Source of the DNA: JAJCYL01 sp965206015
GTDB taxonomy: Bacteria > Bacteroidota > Bacteroidia > Cytophagales > Cyclobacteriaceae
Direction: 5' to 3'
Assembly (NCBI GenBank): GCA_965206015.1
Contig: CBDBIW010000014.1
Span: 62,001-126,000, forward strand
Length of the DNA stretch: 64,000 nucleotides
The notes below the pieces were generated by a model. The model saw only the letters and a list, made by a program, of their open reading frames with translations, searched no databases and was not told where the DNA came from. The translations under genes and the position numbers were made by a program. Of the stretch, positions 9,221 to 17,981 are shown piece after piece. Position 1 is the stretch's first letter. Each line of letters opens with the position of its first letter.

Positions 9221-9640
9221 AAAGTGCCAAAAAAAGCGAAGAAACTGAGCCCGCTTTACCGCCAAGGCGGGATATCCTGTTGTTTTTTTGTATATATGGT
9301 CTTGATTCTCACCCTATTCAAGAGGGTGTTAATAAAATGAGTACGACAACTTGCCCCTTTGTTCCGTCGCTGTAGCCAGCTATGGCGTAAGCGATAGGGA
9401 TCAGAGGAAAGCGGATTGGATGAAGCATTAACTCACCCCAATTGCGAAAAGCAGTCTTCCCCTCCCGAGAGGGGAGTAAGTGATTGCCTTCTTTGAGAAC
9501 TTGTCATTGATTGCCGGCCTTCTTTGGAGTTCAGACCTGAATCAAATATTTGCGTACAACTGATATTTTTGCAAAATTAAAACTCCCCTCCTTGGAGGAG
9601 TAGGGGTCGGTTGTTACACATAATTGAGGATAATGGCACT
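9221..9640. repeat. Spacer with GC-rich hairpin repeats
   Basis: No gene seen. It contains at least three hairpin-forming GC-rich motifs: a CCCGC...GCGGG pair near 9249-9268, CCCCTCCCGAGAGGGG near 9459-9474, and ACTCCCCTCCTTGGAGGAGT near 9581-9601 followed by AGGGGTCGG. The last resembles the CCCCTTCAGGGGTCGGGG motif near 11980-12000. They look like REP-type dispersed repeats. Confidence 0.6.
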
Positions 9641-10147
9641 CTAGGAATTGTTGTCCTCCGTAATCTCAATCTTCATCACCTGCAGTGCTGTCAATGAAAT
9701 CAAGCAGTAACCTGTGAAGTAGTAGAATCCATTATACAATTCAGCTGTGATTGCGGTATTGGACTTGGTAGATAGATAGGCAATAAACACGCCTACTACA
9801 AACACATCAGCCATTGACCATTTTCCTATGTCACGAACAAACCTAAAAAGCAGTACTCGCTGCTTTAATTGTTTTGCAAAGAGTGCAATCATCAAGATGA
9901 GTGCTTTTATAAAAGGGACAATCACACTAAAGAGGAGAATAAGGAATGCGACAATCGCATTGTCATTATCATAGAGCGTTTTGACGGTCTGTAGTATACT
10001 TTGTGTTTGTTCATAAAGACTCACTTTTCCAACGATAGGGAATTCAGCTCCAATCTCAAGTCGAAACATGGGAAAAGTTAATCCTGGATAGAGGAGGAGG
10101 AGAGAAATGACAGTGAAGGTAAAGCCTGCCAGATTGCGTTTTGACAT
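9641..10147 (-). CDS. PqiA-family (paraquat-inducible protein A) membrane protein
   Basis: About 168 residues from ATG 10147 (MSKRNLAGFTFTVI). The longer frame to 10249 adds an unconserved tail, so the internal start is chosen. Several hydrophobic segments (starting near LAGFTFTVISLLLLYPG, IVAFLILLFSVIVPFIKAL and VFVVGVFIAYLS) and the IGKWSMADVFVVGVF motif are the hallmark of a single PqiA module. PqiA proteins are inner-membrane partners of MCE/PqiB lipid-transport systems. No MCE gene is adjacent here, so the role is uncertain. Confidence 0.82.
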   Translation of the reverse strand: MSKRNLAGFTFTVISLLLLYPGLTFPMFRLEIGAEFPIVGKVSLYEQTQSILQTVKTLYDNDNAIVAFLILLFSVIVPFIKALILMIALFAKQLKQRVLLFRFVRDIGKWSMADVFVVGVFIAYLSTKSNTAITAELYNGFYYFTGYCLISLTALQVMKIEITEDNNS

Positions 10148-10249
10148 TAATCTTTTAGTTTGAGCAAAGCCAAAAATAGGTAAACAGAAGAAATAATGAT
10201 GCTTTTTGATGTCATCTTTTTTGAAGAACGCCAATTGGCTTTGAATCAA

Positions 10250-10500
10250 TTTCGATCAGAAATTCAGTTGAACGATTGAACGATAAATGCTGATAAATCC
10301 ACTGTTTGAGCGTAGCGAGTTTGAATTTAATTGATGAATCAGACTGAATTTCAGAAATTGATTCAAAGCCTTTGCTCTGCCGAAGCGGCTGCGCGAAGGC
10401 GATGCTTCACTTTTTTGCTTTCCTGCCGGCAAGGCAGGGTTTTTGGGTCAAGCTAAAAATGAAGGCCCTTCTGGCTTGAAGGCAAAAAATGATGCCTTTG
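10250..10500. repeat. Dispersed structured repeat, copy 1
   Basis: A non-coding block in which AGCGAGTTTGAATTTA (near 10315) is followed by AATTTCAGAAATTGATTCA, AAGCC and a GC-rich inverted repeat CCTGCCGGCAAGGCAGG near 10422-10438. The same order recurs at about 13125-13290. There is no coding potential between the PqiA-like gene and iscA. Confidence 0.6.
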
Positions 10501-10566
10501 CCCACCTGACCAAAAAATGGATATATGTGGTATTTATCCGGGGTGTGAATACTGTGCTATTATTTC

Positions 10567-10893
10567 TTAAACCGCAAAGCTCTCTCCACAACCACAAGTC
10601 CGATTGGCATTGGGATTAATGAACTGAAAGCCTTTACCGTTCAAGCCATCGCTAAAATCAAGGGTAGTTCCCAATAAGTAGAGGATACTCTTTTTATCTA
10701 CTAGGATTTTAATGCCCTTGTCTTCAAAAACCTCATCGCTGTCAGCAACATCGGAGTCAAACTCCAGATCATACATTAGACCAGAGCAACCGCCACCTTT
10801 TACCGCTACCCTGATGTTGTTGGATGAATCTTTTCCTTCCTGGCTTCTAAGGGCAAGAATTTTGTCTTTTGCGTTATCTGTTACACTAATCAT
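10567..10893 (-). CDS. IscA/HesB-family iron-sulfur cluster assembly protein
   Basis: 108 residues with the three invariant cysteines: Cys36 in GGGCSGLMY and Cys100/Cys102 in RTCGCGESF. A-type carriers receive Fe-S clusters from the Suf or Isc scaffold and deliver them to cytosolic apoproteins. Full length for the family. It starts 2 bp after the stop of the upstream 136-residue gene, so the two are co-transcribed. Subfamily (IscA, SufA or ErpA) cannot be decided by eye. Confidence 0.93.
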   Translation of the reverse strand: MISVTDNAKDKILALRSQEGKDSSNNIRVAVKGGGCSGLMYDLEFDSDVADSDEVFEDKGIKILVDKKSILYLLGTTLDFSDGLNGKGFQFINPNANRTCGCGESFAV

Positions 10894-10895
10894 GC

Positions 10896-11306
10896 TTATG
10901 TCATTGGGTTTAAATTGACGCTGTAGACATTAATGGTATTCATGTCACGACCATAGTATAATTTGTCTAGCGCATCATAGATGTTGAATCCGTAGAAATA
11001 TGAAGTATGCAACTCACGATCACCCCTTACAGACCATTGAACGGTGTAAGAGCTTTCTTTCTCCTTATAATCCTTGACGTATTCAAAGAGCTTGTTCAAG
11101 GCGTCAACTCTGTCAAGTCCTGCTTCCGACCGGAAGAGAAAGGATTGATTGTGCCTGGGGTTGATGGTAATCAAGTCAATCTTGATTTTACCATCGGTCA
11201 TGCCATATTCAAAAACGAGCTGATCGCTCTTAACCCCAAGAAAATTCTTGACGTTTTCCTGAATTTTAGCTACCTCAATACGTTGGTCGTTTTTTACATC
11301 TATCAT
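10896..11306 (-). CDS. Conserved hypothetical protein, operon partner of the IscA-type gene
   Basis: 136 residues, no signal peptide or membrane span. It starts MIDVKNDQRIEVAKIQENVK and ends YGRDMNTINVYSVNLNPMT, with a mixed alpha/beta look and many charged residues. The 2-bp gap to the IscA-type gene suggests a joint role or at least joint expression, and a good promoter lies just upstream. I recognise no named domain. Confidence 0.75.
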   Translation of the reverse strand: MIDVKNDQRIEVAKIQENVKNFLGVKSDQLVFEYGMTDGKIKIDLITINPRHNQSFLFRSEAGLDRVDALNKLFEYVKDYKEKESSYTVQWSVRGDRELHTSYFYGFNIYDALDKLYYGRDMNTINVYSVNLNPMT

Positions 11307-11323
11307 ATTATTGAGTGAGGGTA

Positions 11324-11348
11324 CAAAATTAATCAGTAAGGGTACAAA
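11324..11348 (-). promoter_or_regulatory. Candidate promoter for the hypothetical-iscA operon
   Basis: On the minus strand TAATTTTG (11331-11324) matches TAnnTTTG, with TTTG at 11348-11345 upstream (13-base gap, short). It sits about 18 bases before the start codon at 11306. It lies inside an imperfect 21-bp tandem repeat (11314-11334 and 11335-11348). Confidence 0.5.
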
Positions 11349-11435
11349 CCGTTTACTAACCCGAAAAGTTTCAACATCTTTGCAAAGGTATGTAATAATT
11401 GAACGGATACGCTATCTGGCTGACAAGAATATCCT

Positions 11436-11834
11436 ATGGAAAAAATTGAGCATATTGGCATTGCTGTTAAGAATTTGGAAGCAGCGAATGGTCTATATTC
11501 AAAATTATTAGGGGTTGACCATTACAAAACAGAGGAAGTGGCTTCCGGGAATGTGAAAACTTCGTTTTTCCAAACCGGAGAATCAAAGATTGAACTCTTG
11601 GAGGGTATGGGTGAGGACAATGCGATATCAAAATTCATTGAAAAGCGAGGGGAGGGGATTCATCACATAGCATTTGCTGTTGATAATATTATCGCAGAAA
11701 TGAAAAGGTTGAAAATGGAAGGTTTTATATTATTGAATGAAGAACCCAAACGAGGAGCTGACAGCAAGCTGGTGTGCTTTGTACATCCGAAATCAGCCAA
11801 TGGTGTTTTGGTAGAGTTGTGTCAGGAGATTTAG
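11436..11834 (+). CDS. mce: Methylmalonyl-CoA epimerase
   Basis: 132 residues, two VOC (glyoxalase-like) repeats. Metal ligands are visible as His6 (IEHIGIAVKN), His76/77 (IHHIAFAVDN) and Glu127 (LVELCQE). It interconverts (R)- and (S)-methylmalonyl-CoA in propionate and succinate metabolism, working with B12-dependent methylmalonyl-CoA mutase. The family also includes glyoxalase I, but the spacing and the GEGIHHIAF motif favour the epimerase. It is divergent from the iscA operon. Confidence 0.9.
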   Translation: MEKIEHIGIAVKNLEAANGLYSKLLGVDHYKTEEVASGNVKTSFFQTGESKIELLEGMGEDNAISKFIEKRGEGIHHIAFAVDNIIAEMKRLKMEGFILLNEEPKRGADSKLVCFVHPKSANGVLVELCQEI

Positions 11835-12050
11835 GGTGAATAACAAATATTGAACGCTGAATAGTGAATGACAAGAGGCCTCAGTGCAGTTGACAAAGCC
11901 AATACACATCCTCTATTTCCTAAAGCCTGTCTGCCGGTAAGGCAGCGGGCAGTGCTCATTAGATTGAGCGTTAGATTGTGTTCCCCTTCAGGGGTCGGGG
12001 TAGTGCAGGAAAACGGCTGAATAATGAATAACAATATAGAAAATTGAATA
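11835..12050. repeat. Spacer with dispersed and AT-rich repeats
   Basis: It contains a GC-rich inverted repeat (CTGCCGGTAAGGCAG near 11931-11945), the CCCCTTCAGGGGTCGGGG motif near 11984-12001, and repeated GAATAATGAATA at about 12018-12029 and 12044-12055. These are degenerate members of repeats seen elsewhere in the window. No gene. Confidence 0.5.
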
Positions 12051-13085
12051 ATGAATAAGGAAGTAGGTAGAACTGAGATCAGTGAGCTGGGAGAGTTTGG
12101 GTTGATTAATCAAATCCGAAAGGATTTTGAGGCTAACAATTCGTCCACGGTGCTGGGTATTGGAGACGATGCTGCAGTGGTTGAAAATGGCGAACAATTG
12201 TCTCTTTTATCAACTGATATGCTATTGGAAAGGGTACACTTTGATTTGTCTTATGCTCCACTGATGCATTTGGGATACAAAGCCATTGCGGTGAATGTGT
12301 CGGACATTGCAGCGATGAACGGCATCCCGCAGCAGGTAACTGTTAGTCTCGGTTTGAGTAACCGTTTTTCTGTTGAGGCTATAAAGGAGTTGTATAAGGG
12401 AATTTCAGCTGCGTGTGAGGCTTATAAAGTGGATTTGGTAGGAGGGGACACCACATCTTCTGGTGCTGGATTAGTAATCAGCGTTTCGATATTAGGAGTT
12501 GCTGAGAAAGATCAGATTACCTATCGAAGTGGGGCAAAGAAAGGAGATATTATTTGTGCTACGGGTGATTTGGGAGCAGCGTTTATTGGGCTCCAGGTGT
12601 TAGAGCGTGAAAAGCAGGTGTATCTTGAAAACCAGGAAATGCAGCCACAATTGGATCAATACGAATATATAGCAGGACGGCAACTCAAGCCTGAAGCAAG
12701 GATGGACATTATTCATGAATTGCGAGAATTGGAAATCGTTCCGACCTCCATGATAGATCTTAGTGATGGCTTGGCCTCCGATTTGAAGCATATCTGTTAT
12801 GAGTCCAATTGTGGGGCCGTCATTTATGAAGACAAACTACCGATAGATAAAAGCACTTATGATACCTCAGTTGAATTTAACCTGGATCCCATCACTTGCA
12901 CCTTGAATGGTGGTGAAGACTATGAGCTACTATTTACCATTACACAAAAGGATTATGATAAGTTGGAGAAGCATGCGGACATCCACTTTATCGGCTACAT
13001 TGATGAATCCAGCAAAGGAGTGAACCTCATAACGAAGAGCGGTAATACGGTGGAGATCAAGGCTCAGGGTTGGGTGCATTTTTGA
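12051..13085 (+). CDS. thiL: Thiamine-monophosphate kinase
   Basis: 344 residues, AIRS/PurM-fold kinase. GIGDDAAVV near residue 41 is the ATP/Mg motif, LLSTDMLLERVHF is the thiamine-phosphate loop, VNVSDIAAMNG and VGGDTTSS follow, and SMIDLSDGLASDLKHI is the second metal site. It phosphorylates thiamine monophosphate to the active diphosphate cofactor in the cytosol. Length and motifs are complete. It is preceded by repeat DNA and followed by a repeat, so it appears monocistronic. Confidence 0.95.
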   Translation: MNKEVGRTEISELGEFGLINQIRKDFEANNSSTVLGIGDDAAVVENGEQLSLLSTDMLLERVHFDLSYAPLMHLGYKAIAVNVSDIAAMNGIPQQVTVSLGLSNRFSVEAIKELYKGISAACEAYKVDLVGGDTTSSGAGLVISVSILGVAEKDQITYRSGAKKGDIICATGDLGAAFIGLQVLEREKQVYLENQEMQPQLDQYEYIAGRQLKPEARMDIIHELRELEIVPTSMIDLSDGLASDLKHICYESNCGAVIYEDKLPIDKSTYDTSVEFNLDPITCTLNGGEDYELLFTITQKDYDKLEKHADIHFIGYIDESSKGVNLITKSGNTVEIKAQGWVHF

Positions 13086-13124
13086 GCAATTCCCCTGGGC
13101 TTAAACCCGGCTTTGAAGAAATTT

Positions 13125-13290
13125 TGGTAAGAAATTCAGCTCATGAGAATCGATAATAAACCCATGTCCGAGTGAAGCGAGTTTGAATTTATTTGTTGTA
13201 ACAAGCTTAATTTCAAAAATTTATTCACAGCCTTGATTTCTTTGCATCCTTTCTTCCTTAAGGAAGAAAGGACGGAGCCTGTCTGGCCTG
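13125..13290. repeat. Dispersed structured repeat, copy 2, with a perfect palindrome
   Basis: Same architecture as 10250-10500: GAAGCGAGTTTGAATTTA, then TTAATTTCAAAAATTTATTCA, AGCC, then a palindrome CCTTTCTTCCTTAAGGAAGA continuing to AAGG (about 13247-13270). Lies between thiL and the convergent DUF4159 gene. Confidence 0.65.
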
Positions 13291-13296
13291 AAGACA

Positions 13297-13953
13297 CTAA
13301 TTTCGGGTAAATGAAAAGCTCAAAATATTAACTCCCATTTTCAGGGCCTTCTGACGTACTTCTTCCGGATCATTATAAATACTTTGATCTTCCCAGCCAT
13401 TGCCGAGATCAGATTCGAAAGAGTAAAAGCAGATCAATCGACCTTGGTATATCAATCCAAACCCTTGAGGCGATTTACCATCATGTTCATGAACTTTTGG
13501 CAGACCATCGTTGAAATCATATTTCTGATGGTATATAGGATGATTATAGGGCAACTCAACAAACTCCAGTTCGGGGAATACTTTTTTCATTTCCAAACGA
13601 ATGAATTGGTCAAGACCATAGTTGTCATCGATGTGCAGAAATCCACCGGATATCAGGTAGTTCCGTAGATTAGAAGCTTCCAAACTTGAGAAGACAACAT
13701 TTCCATGCCCTGTTAGATATACATAGGGATATAGAAATATTTCAGGACTTCCTACCTCCACTACATCTTCTTCGGGAGCAATGTTAGTATTGAGGTTGCG
13801 ATTGCTGTATGCTATGAGATTTGGAAGAGCCGTTTTATTCGCATACCAGTCTCCACCACCACTGTATTTAGCCTTAGCAACACGGATAGAGTAACTCTGT
13901 CCAAGGACACAAAAGTTGGCACCAATTAGAAATACTACGAATAAATTCCTCAT
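13297..13953 (-). CDS. DUF4159-domain protein, exported
   Basis: 218 residues. The N-terminus is a signal peptide (MRNLFVVFLIGANFCVLGQS). The body fits DUF4159: RVAKAKYSGGGDWY, then FLYPYVYLTGHGNVVFS, LISGGFLHIDDNYG and ELPYNHPIYHQKYDF, the conserved run of this family. In other bacteria DUF4159 proteins sit with MoxR/BatA-type genes; here none is adjacent. Probably periplasmic. Function unknown. Confidence 0.88.
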   Translation of the reverse strand: MRNLFVVFLIGANFCVLGQSYSIRVAKAKYSGGGDWYANKTALPNLIAYSNRNLNTNIAPEEDVVEVGSPEIFLYPYVYLTGHGNVVFSSLEASNLRNYLISGGFLHIDDNYGLDQFIRLEMKKVFPELEFVELPYNHPIYHQKYDFNDGLPKVHEHDGKSPQGFGLIYQGRLICFYSFESDLGNGWEDQSIYNDPEEVRQKALKMGVNILSFSFTRN

Positions 13954-14505
13954 AAGAAGTGGAAACCCAATAAAGAGGTTTTTATTTTATATCCAAAGGA
14001 GATTTACTCCCGGGGTTTTATTTCCATCCTTTTCATCAATTGTGGCCTTAGAGAATAATTTCCATACTGCCCTGGCCATTACGATTCCAATTGTAGTAAT
14101 GAACACCGTTAGATCACGGATCTATTCACCTGTGATTGAAGGATCAAAGAATGTGCATTTCTTTCGCCCATAGCTTTTGACGATTAGTTAAATTAAAAGG
14201 AGAAATTTGCTCTTGATAAAGTTAAGTTTTCTTGACATTATACAAGATGCAGTTCTAAATATGTGATGAAAGTGCCATTTTTATGTCTTATTTAAGTGAT
14301 ATTACTCACGCTATTATAAGCATTATACCTGCTATTATCCAGCTAAAGTACCTTTTTCAAACCTGTTATAATCCAGCTTAGTCACTATTATTTACTATTA
14401 ATAGCCCCTCCATTGAAAATGGAACTCAACATCGGGCTAGCCACCAATATTGTAGAAGTTTACTGTTCCTGTTAAGTTACGGTACTATTAATTCATTATG
14501 GATAG
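13954..14505. other. Gene-poor region with an imperfect direct repeat
   Basis: No supported gene. An imperfect direct repeat of about 24 bp lies at 14327-14350 and 14361-14384 (both contain ATCCAGCT), upstream of the ROK gene. On the minus strand near 14020-14120 a hydrophobic frame (LTVFITTIGIVMARAVWKLF) may be a gene scrap, but it has stops on both sides and I cannot name it. Confidence 0.4.
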
Positions 14506-15429
14506 ATGACTAATTCGAATAAGCCTTTGTGGGGAATTGACTTAGGAGGTACCAAGATAGAAGGTGTAATTCTGGAATCTGTACAAAAACCGGATGTAGT
14601 TGCCAGAATTCGAATAGCAACCGAACGTGACAAGGGATATGAGCATATCCTGAATAATATTCAGGAATTAATTAGACAGATGAAGGATGATTCTGGCTTG
14701 GTGCCCGAGCAGATTGGAATGGGCACTCCAGGTATTATTGACCCACAAACCGGACTGATGAAAAATAGTAATACGGTGGTCCTGAATGATAGGAAGTTCA
14801 GAGTGGATTTACAGGAAAAGACTGACCTCAAAGTTGTGATAACCAATGATGCCAACTGCATGGCATTAGCAGAGGCGAAAATGGGGGCTGTTCCCGAGCA
14901 ATGCCCTAATGCGAAGGTCGTGTTTGGAGTTATTCTGGGAACTGGCGTTGGCGGGGGTGTTGTATTTGGTGGACAGCTGTGGCCTGGCAAAATGGGAATA
15001 GGTGGGGAGTGGGGGCATAACTTTTTGGATGTGTCTGGAGGACCATGTTATTGCGGTTGTTCAGGATGTGTTGAAAATGTAATATCTGGACCAGCGTTGC
15101 AAAAATATTATCGGTCAATTGGAGGAGAGGAGTTCACATTAAAAGAGATCCACGAACGTTACAGGCAAGGTGAAGATTTAGCGAAGAAAACAATTAACCG
15201 GTTAACTCATTTTTTCGGTCTGGCCATTTCTGGTATTATTAATATACTCGATCCGGATGCTATTGTGTTAGGTGGAGGAGTGGGGAACATCCCTGAACTT
15301 TACACTGCTGGAGTAGAAAAAGCTAAGGAATTCGTTTTCAATGACCGTTTGGAGACGCCATTTCTAAAACCTGAGCTAGGTGATAGTGCCGGTGTTTTTG
15401 GAGCTGCCTTTTTGAATGAATACTCTTAA
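14506..15429 (+). CDS. ROK-family sugar kinase (glucokinase-like)
   Basis: 307 residues. N-terminal phosphate loop GIDLGGTKIEG (10-20), catalytic Asp115 in ITNDAN, GTGVGG (145-150), and the ROK zinc site with His171 and CYCGCSGC (181-188). ROK enzymes phosphorylate glucose, fructose, N-acetylglucosamine or N-acetylmannosamine in the cytosol; those lacking a DNA-binding domain, as here, are kinases rather than regulators. Exact sugar not readable. Full length. Confidence 0.9.
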   Translation: MTNSNKPLWGIDLGGTKIEGVILESVQKPDVVARIRIATERDKGYEHILNNIQELIRQMKDDSGLVPEQIGMGTPGIIDPQTGLMKNSNTVVLNDRKFRVDLQEKTDLKVVITNDANCMALAEAKMGAVPEQCPNAKVVFGVILGTGVGGGVVFGGQLWPGKMGIGGEWGHNFLDVSGGPCYCGCSGCVENVISGPALQKYYRSIGGEEFTLKEIHERYRQGEDLAKKTINRLTHFFGLAISGIINILDPDAIVLGGGVGNIPELYTAGVEKAKEFVFNDRLETPFLKPELGDSAGVFGAAFLNEYS

Positions 15430-15519
15430 GCTGTTAACAATTTACCAACAATCATAAAACTTAACATTAAATTAAATTGTGAGAAATGATAATACCGTAA
15501 TTTTTTGTCTGAATTAATT

Positions 15520-15967
15520 ATGTATTATCCCATTTACGTCAGTTATTCTTCCAAACCTCCATCTGGGGGCGATTTGTTGAGTCTCCTTAAAGTGCGCACT
15601 AAGAGAAATGCGTTAAACAATATTACGGGAATGTTGCTCCATCTAATGTTGCTCCATCTAAATGATAAGTTTATTCAGGTAATAGAAGGTGAGAAAAATT
15701 CTGTTCCGGATCTTTTTAATAAATAGCCACCGATCCAAGACATAAAAAAATCTCCGTTATACTGGAAGATAGTATGGAGCGGAGCAACTTTGACAAATGG
15801 ACTATGGGATACAAATCGGATTATCGAAAAGAGTTAAAAGAGTTTAGTGCTTAGAGGAATCTTGATGTTTTATTGGGTTCACGTTCTTTGATTAGTCAGG
15901 TTCATCCTAGTTTTTCTTTTCTCAAACACTTTTATGAGAAAAACAATCAGGAAAAGGCAGCTGTACA
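15520..15967 (+). pseudogene. Broken BLUF-domain blue-light sensor
   Basis: The frame from 15520 reads MYYPIYVSYSSKPPS, then LKVRTKRNALNNITGMLLH and KFIQVIEGEK, the flavin-binding BLUF fold. An exact 15-bp tandem duplication (15631-15660) repeats five residues in the middle. The frame ends at TAG 15724-15726, but shifting by one base it continues as ATDPRHKKISVILEDSMERS and FDKWTMGYKSDYRKELKEFS. Then there is an in-frame TAG near 15852 and further readable sequence to about 15980. One base appears lost from an A run near 15722. BLUF proteins sense blue light through FAD; this one is dead. Confidence 0.85.
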
Positions 15968-15973
15968 GGCTAT

Positions 15974-16744
15974 TTAATAGAAATATAGATTAATTCCCGT
16001 CTGAATGAAATGAAAAGGTACAAAGTCTCCTACATTCTCTCCAAGGTATCTCTGATATAGATATGCAGTGGTTGCATGTACCCTAAACTTTCCGGTCTGC
16101 ATGATCTTGAAGTCTACACCGGGGCTAATTTCCAGACGAGGTACATCATTAGTGTTGTAATCATTTGACCACCTGAAATAGAGAAAGGGATTGATGCTTC
16201 TTTGATTAATGTGACCTTCAAATCCAACAGTGGACTCGTGGTGGGTATCGTCGATGTCTTTTACGTATGAAAATCCGGTGCCTGCCCTCAAAGTAAACTC
16301 CGGGATATTCACAAGATTGAACTGAATCACCTGCCAGTCTAAGGTCTGGAATTGACCAGTTCTGTCCTGAATGGTATTAGATCTTAAATGTGTGCTTAGA
16401 AGACCCCAATTGCCACGAATTGAAGGAATGAATGAATATGTCCCCTCTTTGTTGTAATAGGCACCATTAAATCCTGCTTGCAATGAAACCCTGTAGGGTT
16501 CATCAAATCGCTTCGACAGTTGATCTTTTTGGCCTTGAACCATTAGGTGTATGAAGTCGAATATTTCAAAGAAGAAAAAAATGTTAGATCCACCCCCTCC
16601 ACGTCCGGGGTCACCACTTGAACCACCAGACCCTCTGGCTTTTTCTTTGTTCGAACGGCTTCCTTTCGAAACATCACCCACCTGGGCCTGACTCTGAAGG
16701 TTAGCTATGGTTAAAATGGTTACGATTAAAAGTATTTTTTTCAT
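15974..16744 (-). CDS. Exported hypothetical protein, probable outer-membrane beta-barrel
   Basis: 256 residues. Signal peptide MKKILLIVTILTIANLQSQA, then a low-complexity Ser/Gly/Arg linker (about 27-53), then alternating polar/aromatic strands to a C-terminus ending INLYFY, typical of an outer-membrane barrel. No named family recognised. Its 3' end overlaps the tail of the BLUF pseudogene. A complete start, signal peptide and terminal aromatic residue suggest an intact gene. Confidence 0.72.
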   Translation of the reverse strand: MKKILLIVTILTIANLQSQAQVGDVSKGSRSNKEKARGSGGSSGDPGRGGGGSNIFFFFEIFDFIHLMVQGQKDQLSKRFDEPYRVSLQAGFNGAYYNKEGTYSFIPSIRGNWGLLSTHLRSNTIQDRTGQFQTLDWQVIQFNLVNIPEFTLRAGTGFSYVKDIDDTHHESTVGFEGHINQRSINPFLYFRWSNDYNTNDVPRLEISPGVDFKIMQTGKFRVHATTAYLYQRYLGENVGDFVPFHFIQTGINLYFY

Positions 16745-16857
16745 TTGGTATTGAGGTCTTTGATCATCTCACACAAACAATGTGCCAATTTCAATACGAA
16801 AATAGTTGGTTGATGGGATATAATTTTCATTAAATTCCATCACAAAATAAGCACCCT

Positions 16858-17470
16858 ATGAAAAATTTCTTAATGATCATTGTTGTAATTACCTCATTCA
16901 ATGAAGTGAGTGGTCAGACAAACCCCTTGTGGATTCAGGAAAAGGTCAAAAACTATCTGTTGCACATGATAGTGCCAGAAGTGGGGGAACTCGTAACCAA
17001 AACTGACATAGTAATTATCCCGATTGCCGCTATGGGGCAGCATGGTAAACACCTACCCATTGGGAACTGACTATTTGAATGGGTCTGAGCGGGCGAAGTT
17101 GGTTGGACAACAACGTGATGTGCTTATTGCCCCGATCCTAATAGCCGGGCAATCACCTTATCAATATGGGTTTTAAAGGAACCATCACGTTGAAAGCAGA
17201 GGCAATCGTCCAAGTTTATATGGAGGCCCTGGCAAGCCTCATTGAGCATGGATTTAAACGTTTTATGATTCTCAAGGACTTATAATGGTCGAAGAAACAG
17301 GAAGGGGAACCAGCTTAGCAGACATGCCCACGACGGGTATTTGGGGAGTGAGAGATTTAAAAGAGTCTCGGGCAGAATCGGGCCGAATGGAAACTGAAAG
17401 ATTTGTGAAGGCGGCAGTGGGATTTATTGATAAATGGAATGAACTAAGGCCCTATGCCGGTAAGAAATAA
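16858..17470 (+). pseudogene. Broken creatininase-family amidohydrolase, secreted type
   Basis: A signal peptide frame (MKNFLMIIVVITSFNEVSGQ) leads into IVIIPIAAMGQHGKHLPIG, the creatininase metal-site segment. An extra A before the next Thr shifts the frame, and the coding continues TDYLNGSERAKLV and VLIAPILIAGQSPYQ. It shifts again to GTITLKAEAIVQVYMEALAS and HGFKRFMIL, then jumps past a missing middle to ETGRGTSLADMPTTGIWGVR. Several indels and one deletion make it non-functional. Confidence 0.85.
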
Positions 17471-17541
17471 TTTACAGAATTGATTAGATCTCCAGAGAGA
17501 ATAAGTAAATTGCATTATTGATCAATTTAACCTGACCTAAA

Positions 17542-17964
17542 ATGGACGTAAAAAAATTTATTGTAGGCACCGCCACCGGCGGAATAGTTTATTTCTTTCT
17601 TGGCTTCGTGTTTTATGCCATACTATTTGAAGACTTTTTTATGGCAAACCAGGGATCTGCTACTGGTGTATGGAAAAGTGACACGGAAATGCAGTACTGG
17701 CCAATAGTTTTAGGTAATATGTCCTGGGCTGCATTATTGACCTACATCATTCAAAAATGGGCTAAAGCAGGCTCGATTAAGGGAGGAGCAAAAGTTGGAG
17801 CAATAGTTGGCCTTCTTACGAGTTTCGGTTATGCCATGATCCAATATGATACGACCAATATTTCAAATATGACAGCAGCATTTGGCGATGTCTTTATTAA
17901 CCTGACTATGGGTGCAGTTGCTGGTGGTATTATTGCATTGGTTGCTGCTGGGTCGGGCGAGTAA
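17542..17964 (+). CDS. Small four-helix membrane protein (DUF1761-like)
   Basis: 140 residues with four hydrophobic helices at about 8-30, 52-70, 82-103 and 115-137, and a short loop containing the WKSDTEMQYWP segment. Size and layout resemble the DUF1761 membrane proteins common in Bacteroidota, but the assignment is by appearance only. It stands alone between a pseudogene and the convergent dnaG. Function unknown. Confidence 0.7.
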   Translation: MDVKKFIVGTATGGIVYFFLGFVFYAILFEDFFMANQGSATGVWKSDTEMQYWPIVLGNMSWAALLTYIIQKWAKAGSIKGGAKVGAIVGLLTSFGYAMIQYDTTNISNMTAAFGDVFINLTMGAVAGGIIALVAAGSGE

Positions 17965-17981
17965 TTTGATTTTGAAAAAGA

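Noticed and set aside
13916..14173. Open frame of 85 codons on the plus strand
   Set aside because: It overlaps the signal-peptide end of the DUF4159 gene antisense, has no recognisable motif and no promoter.
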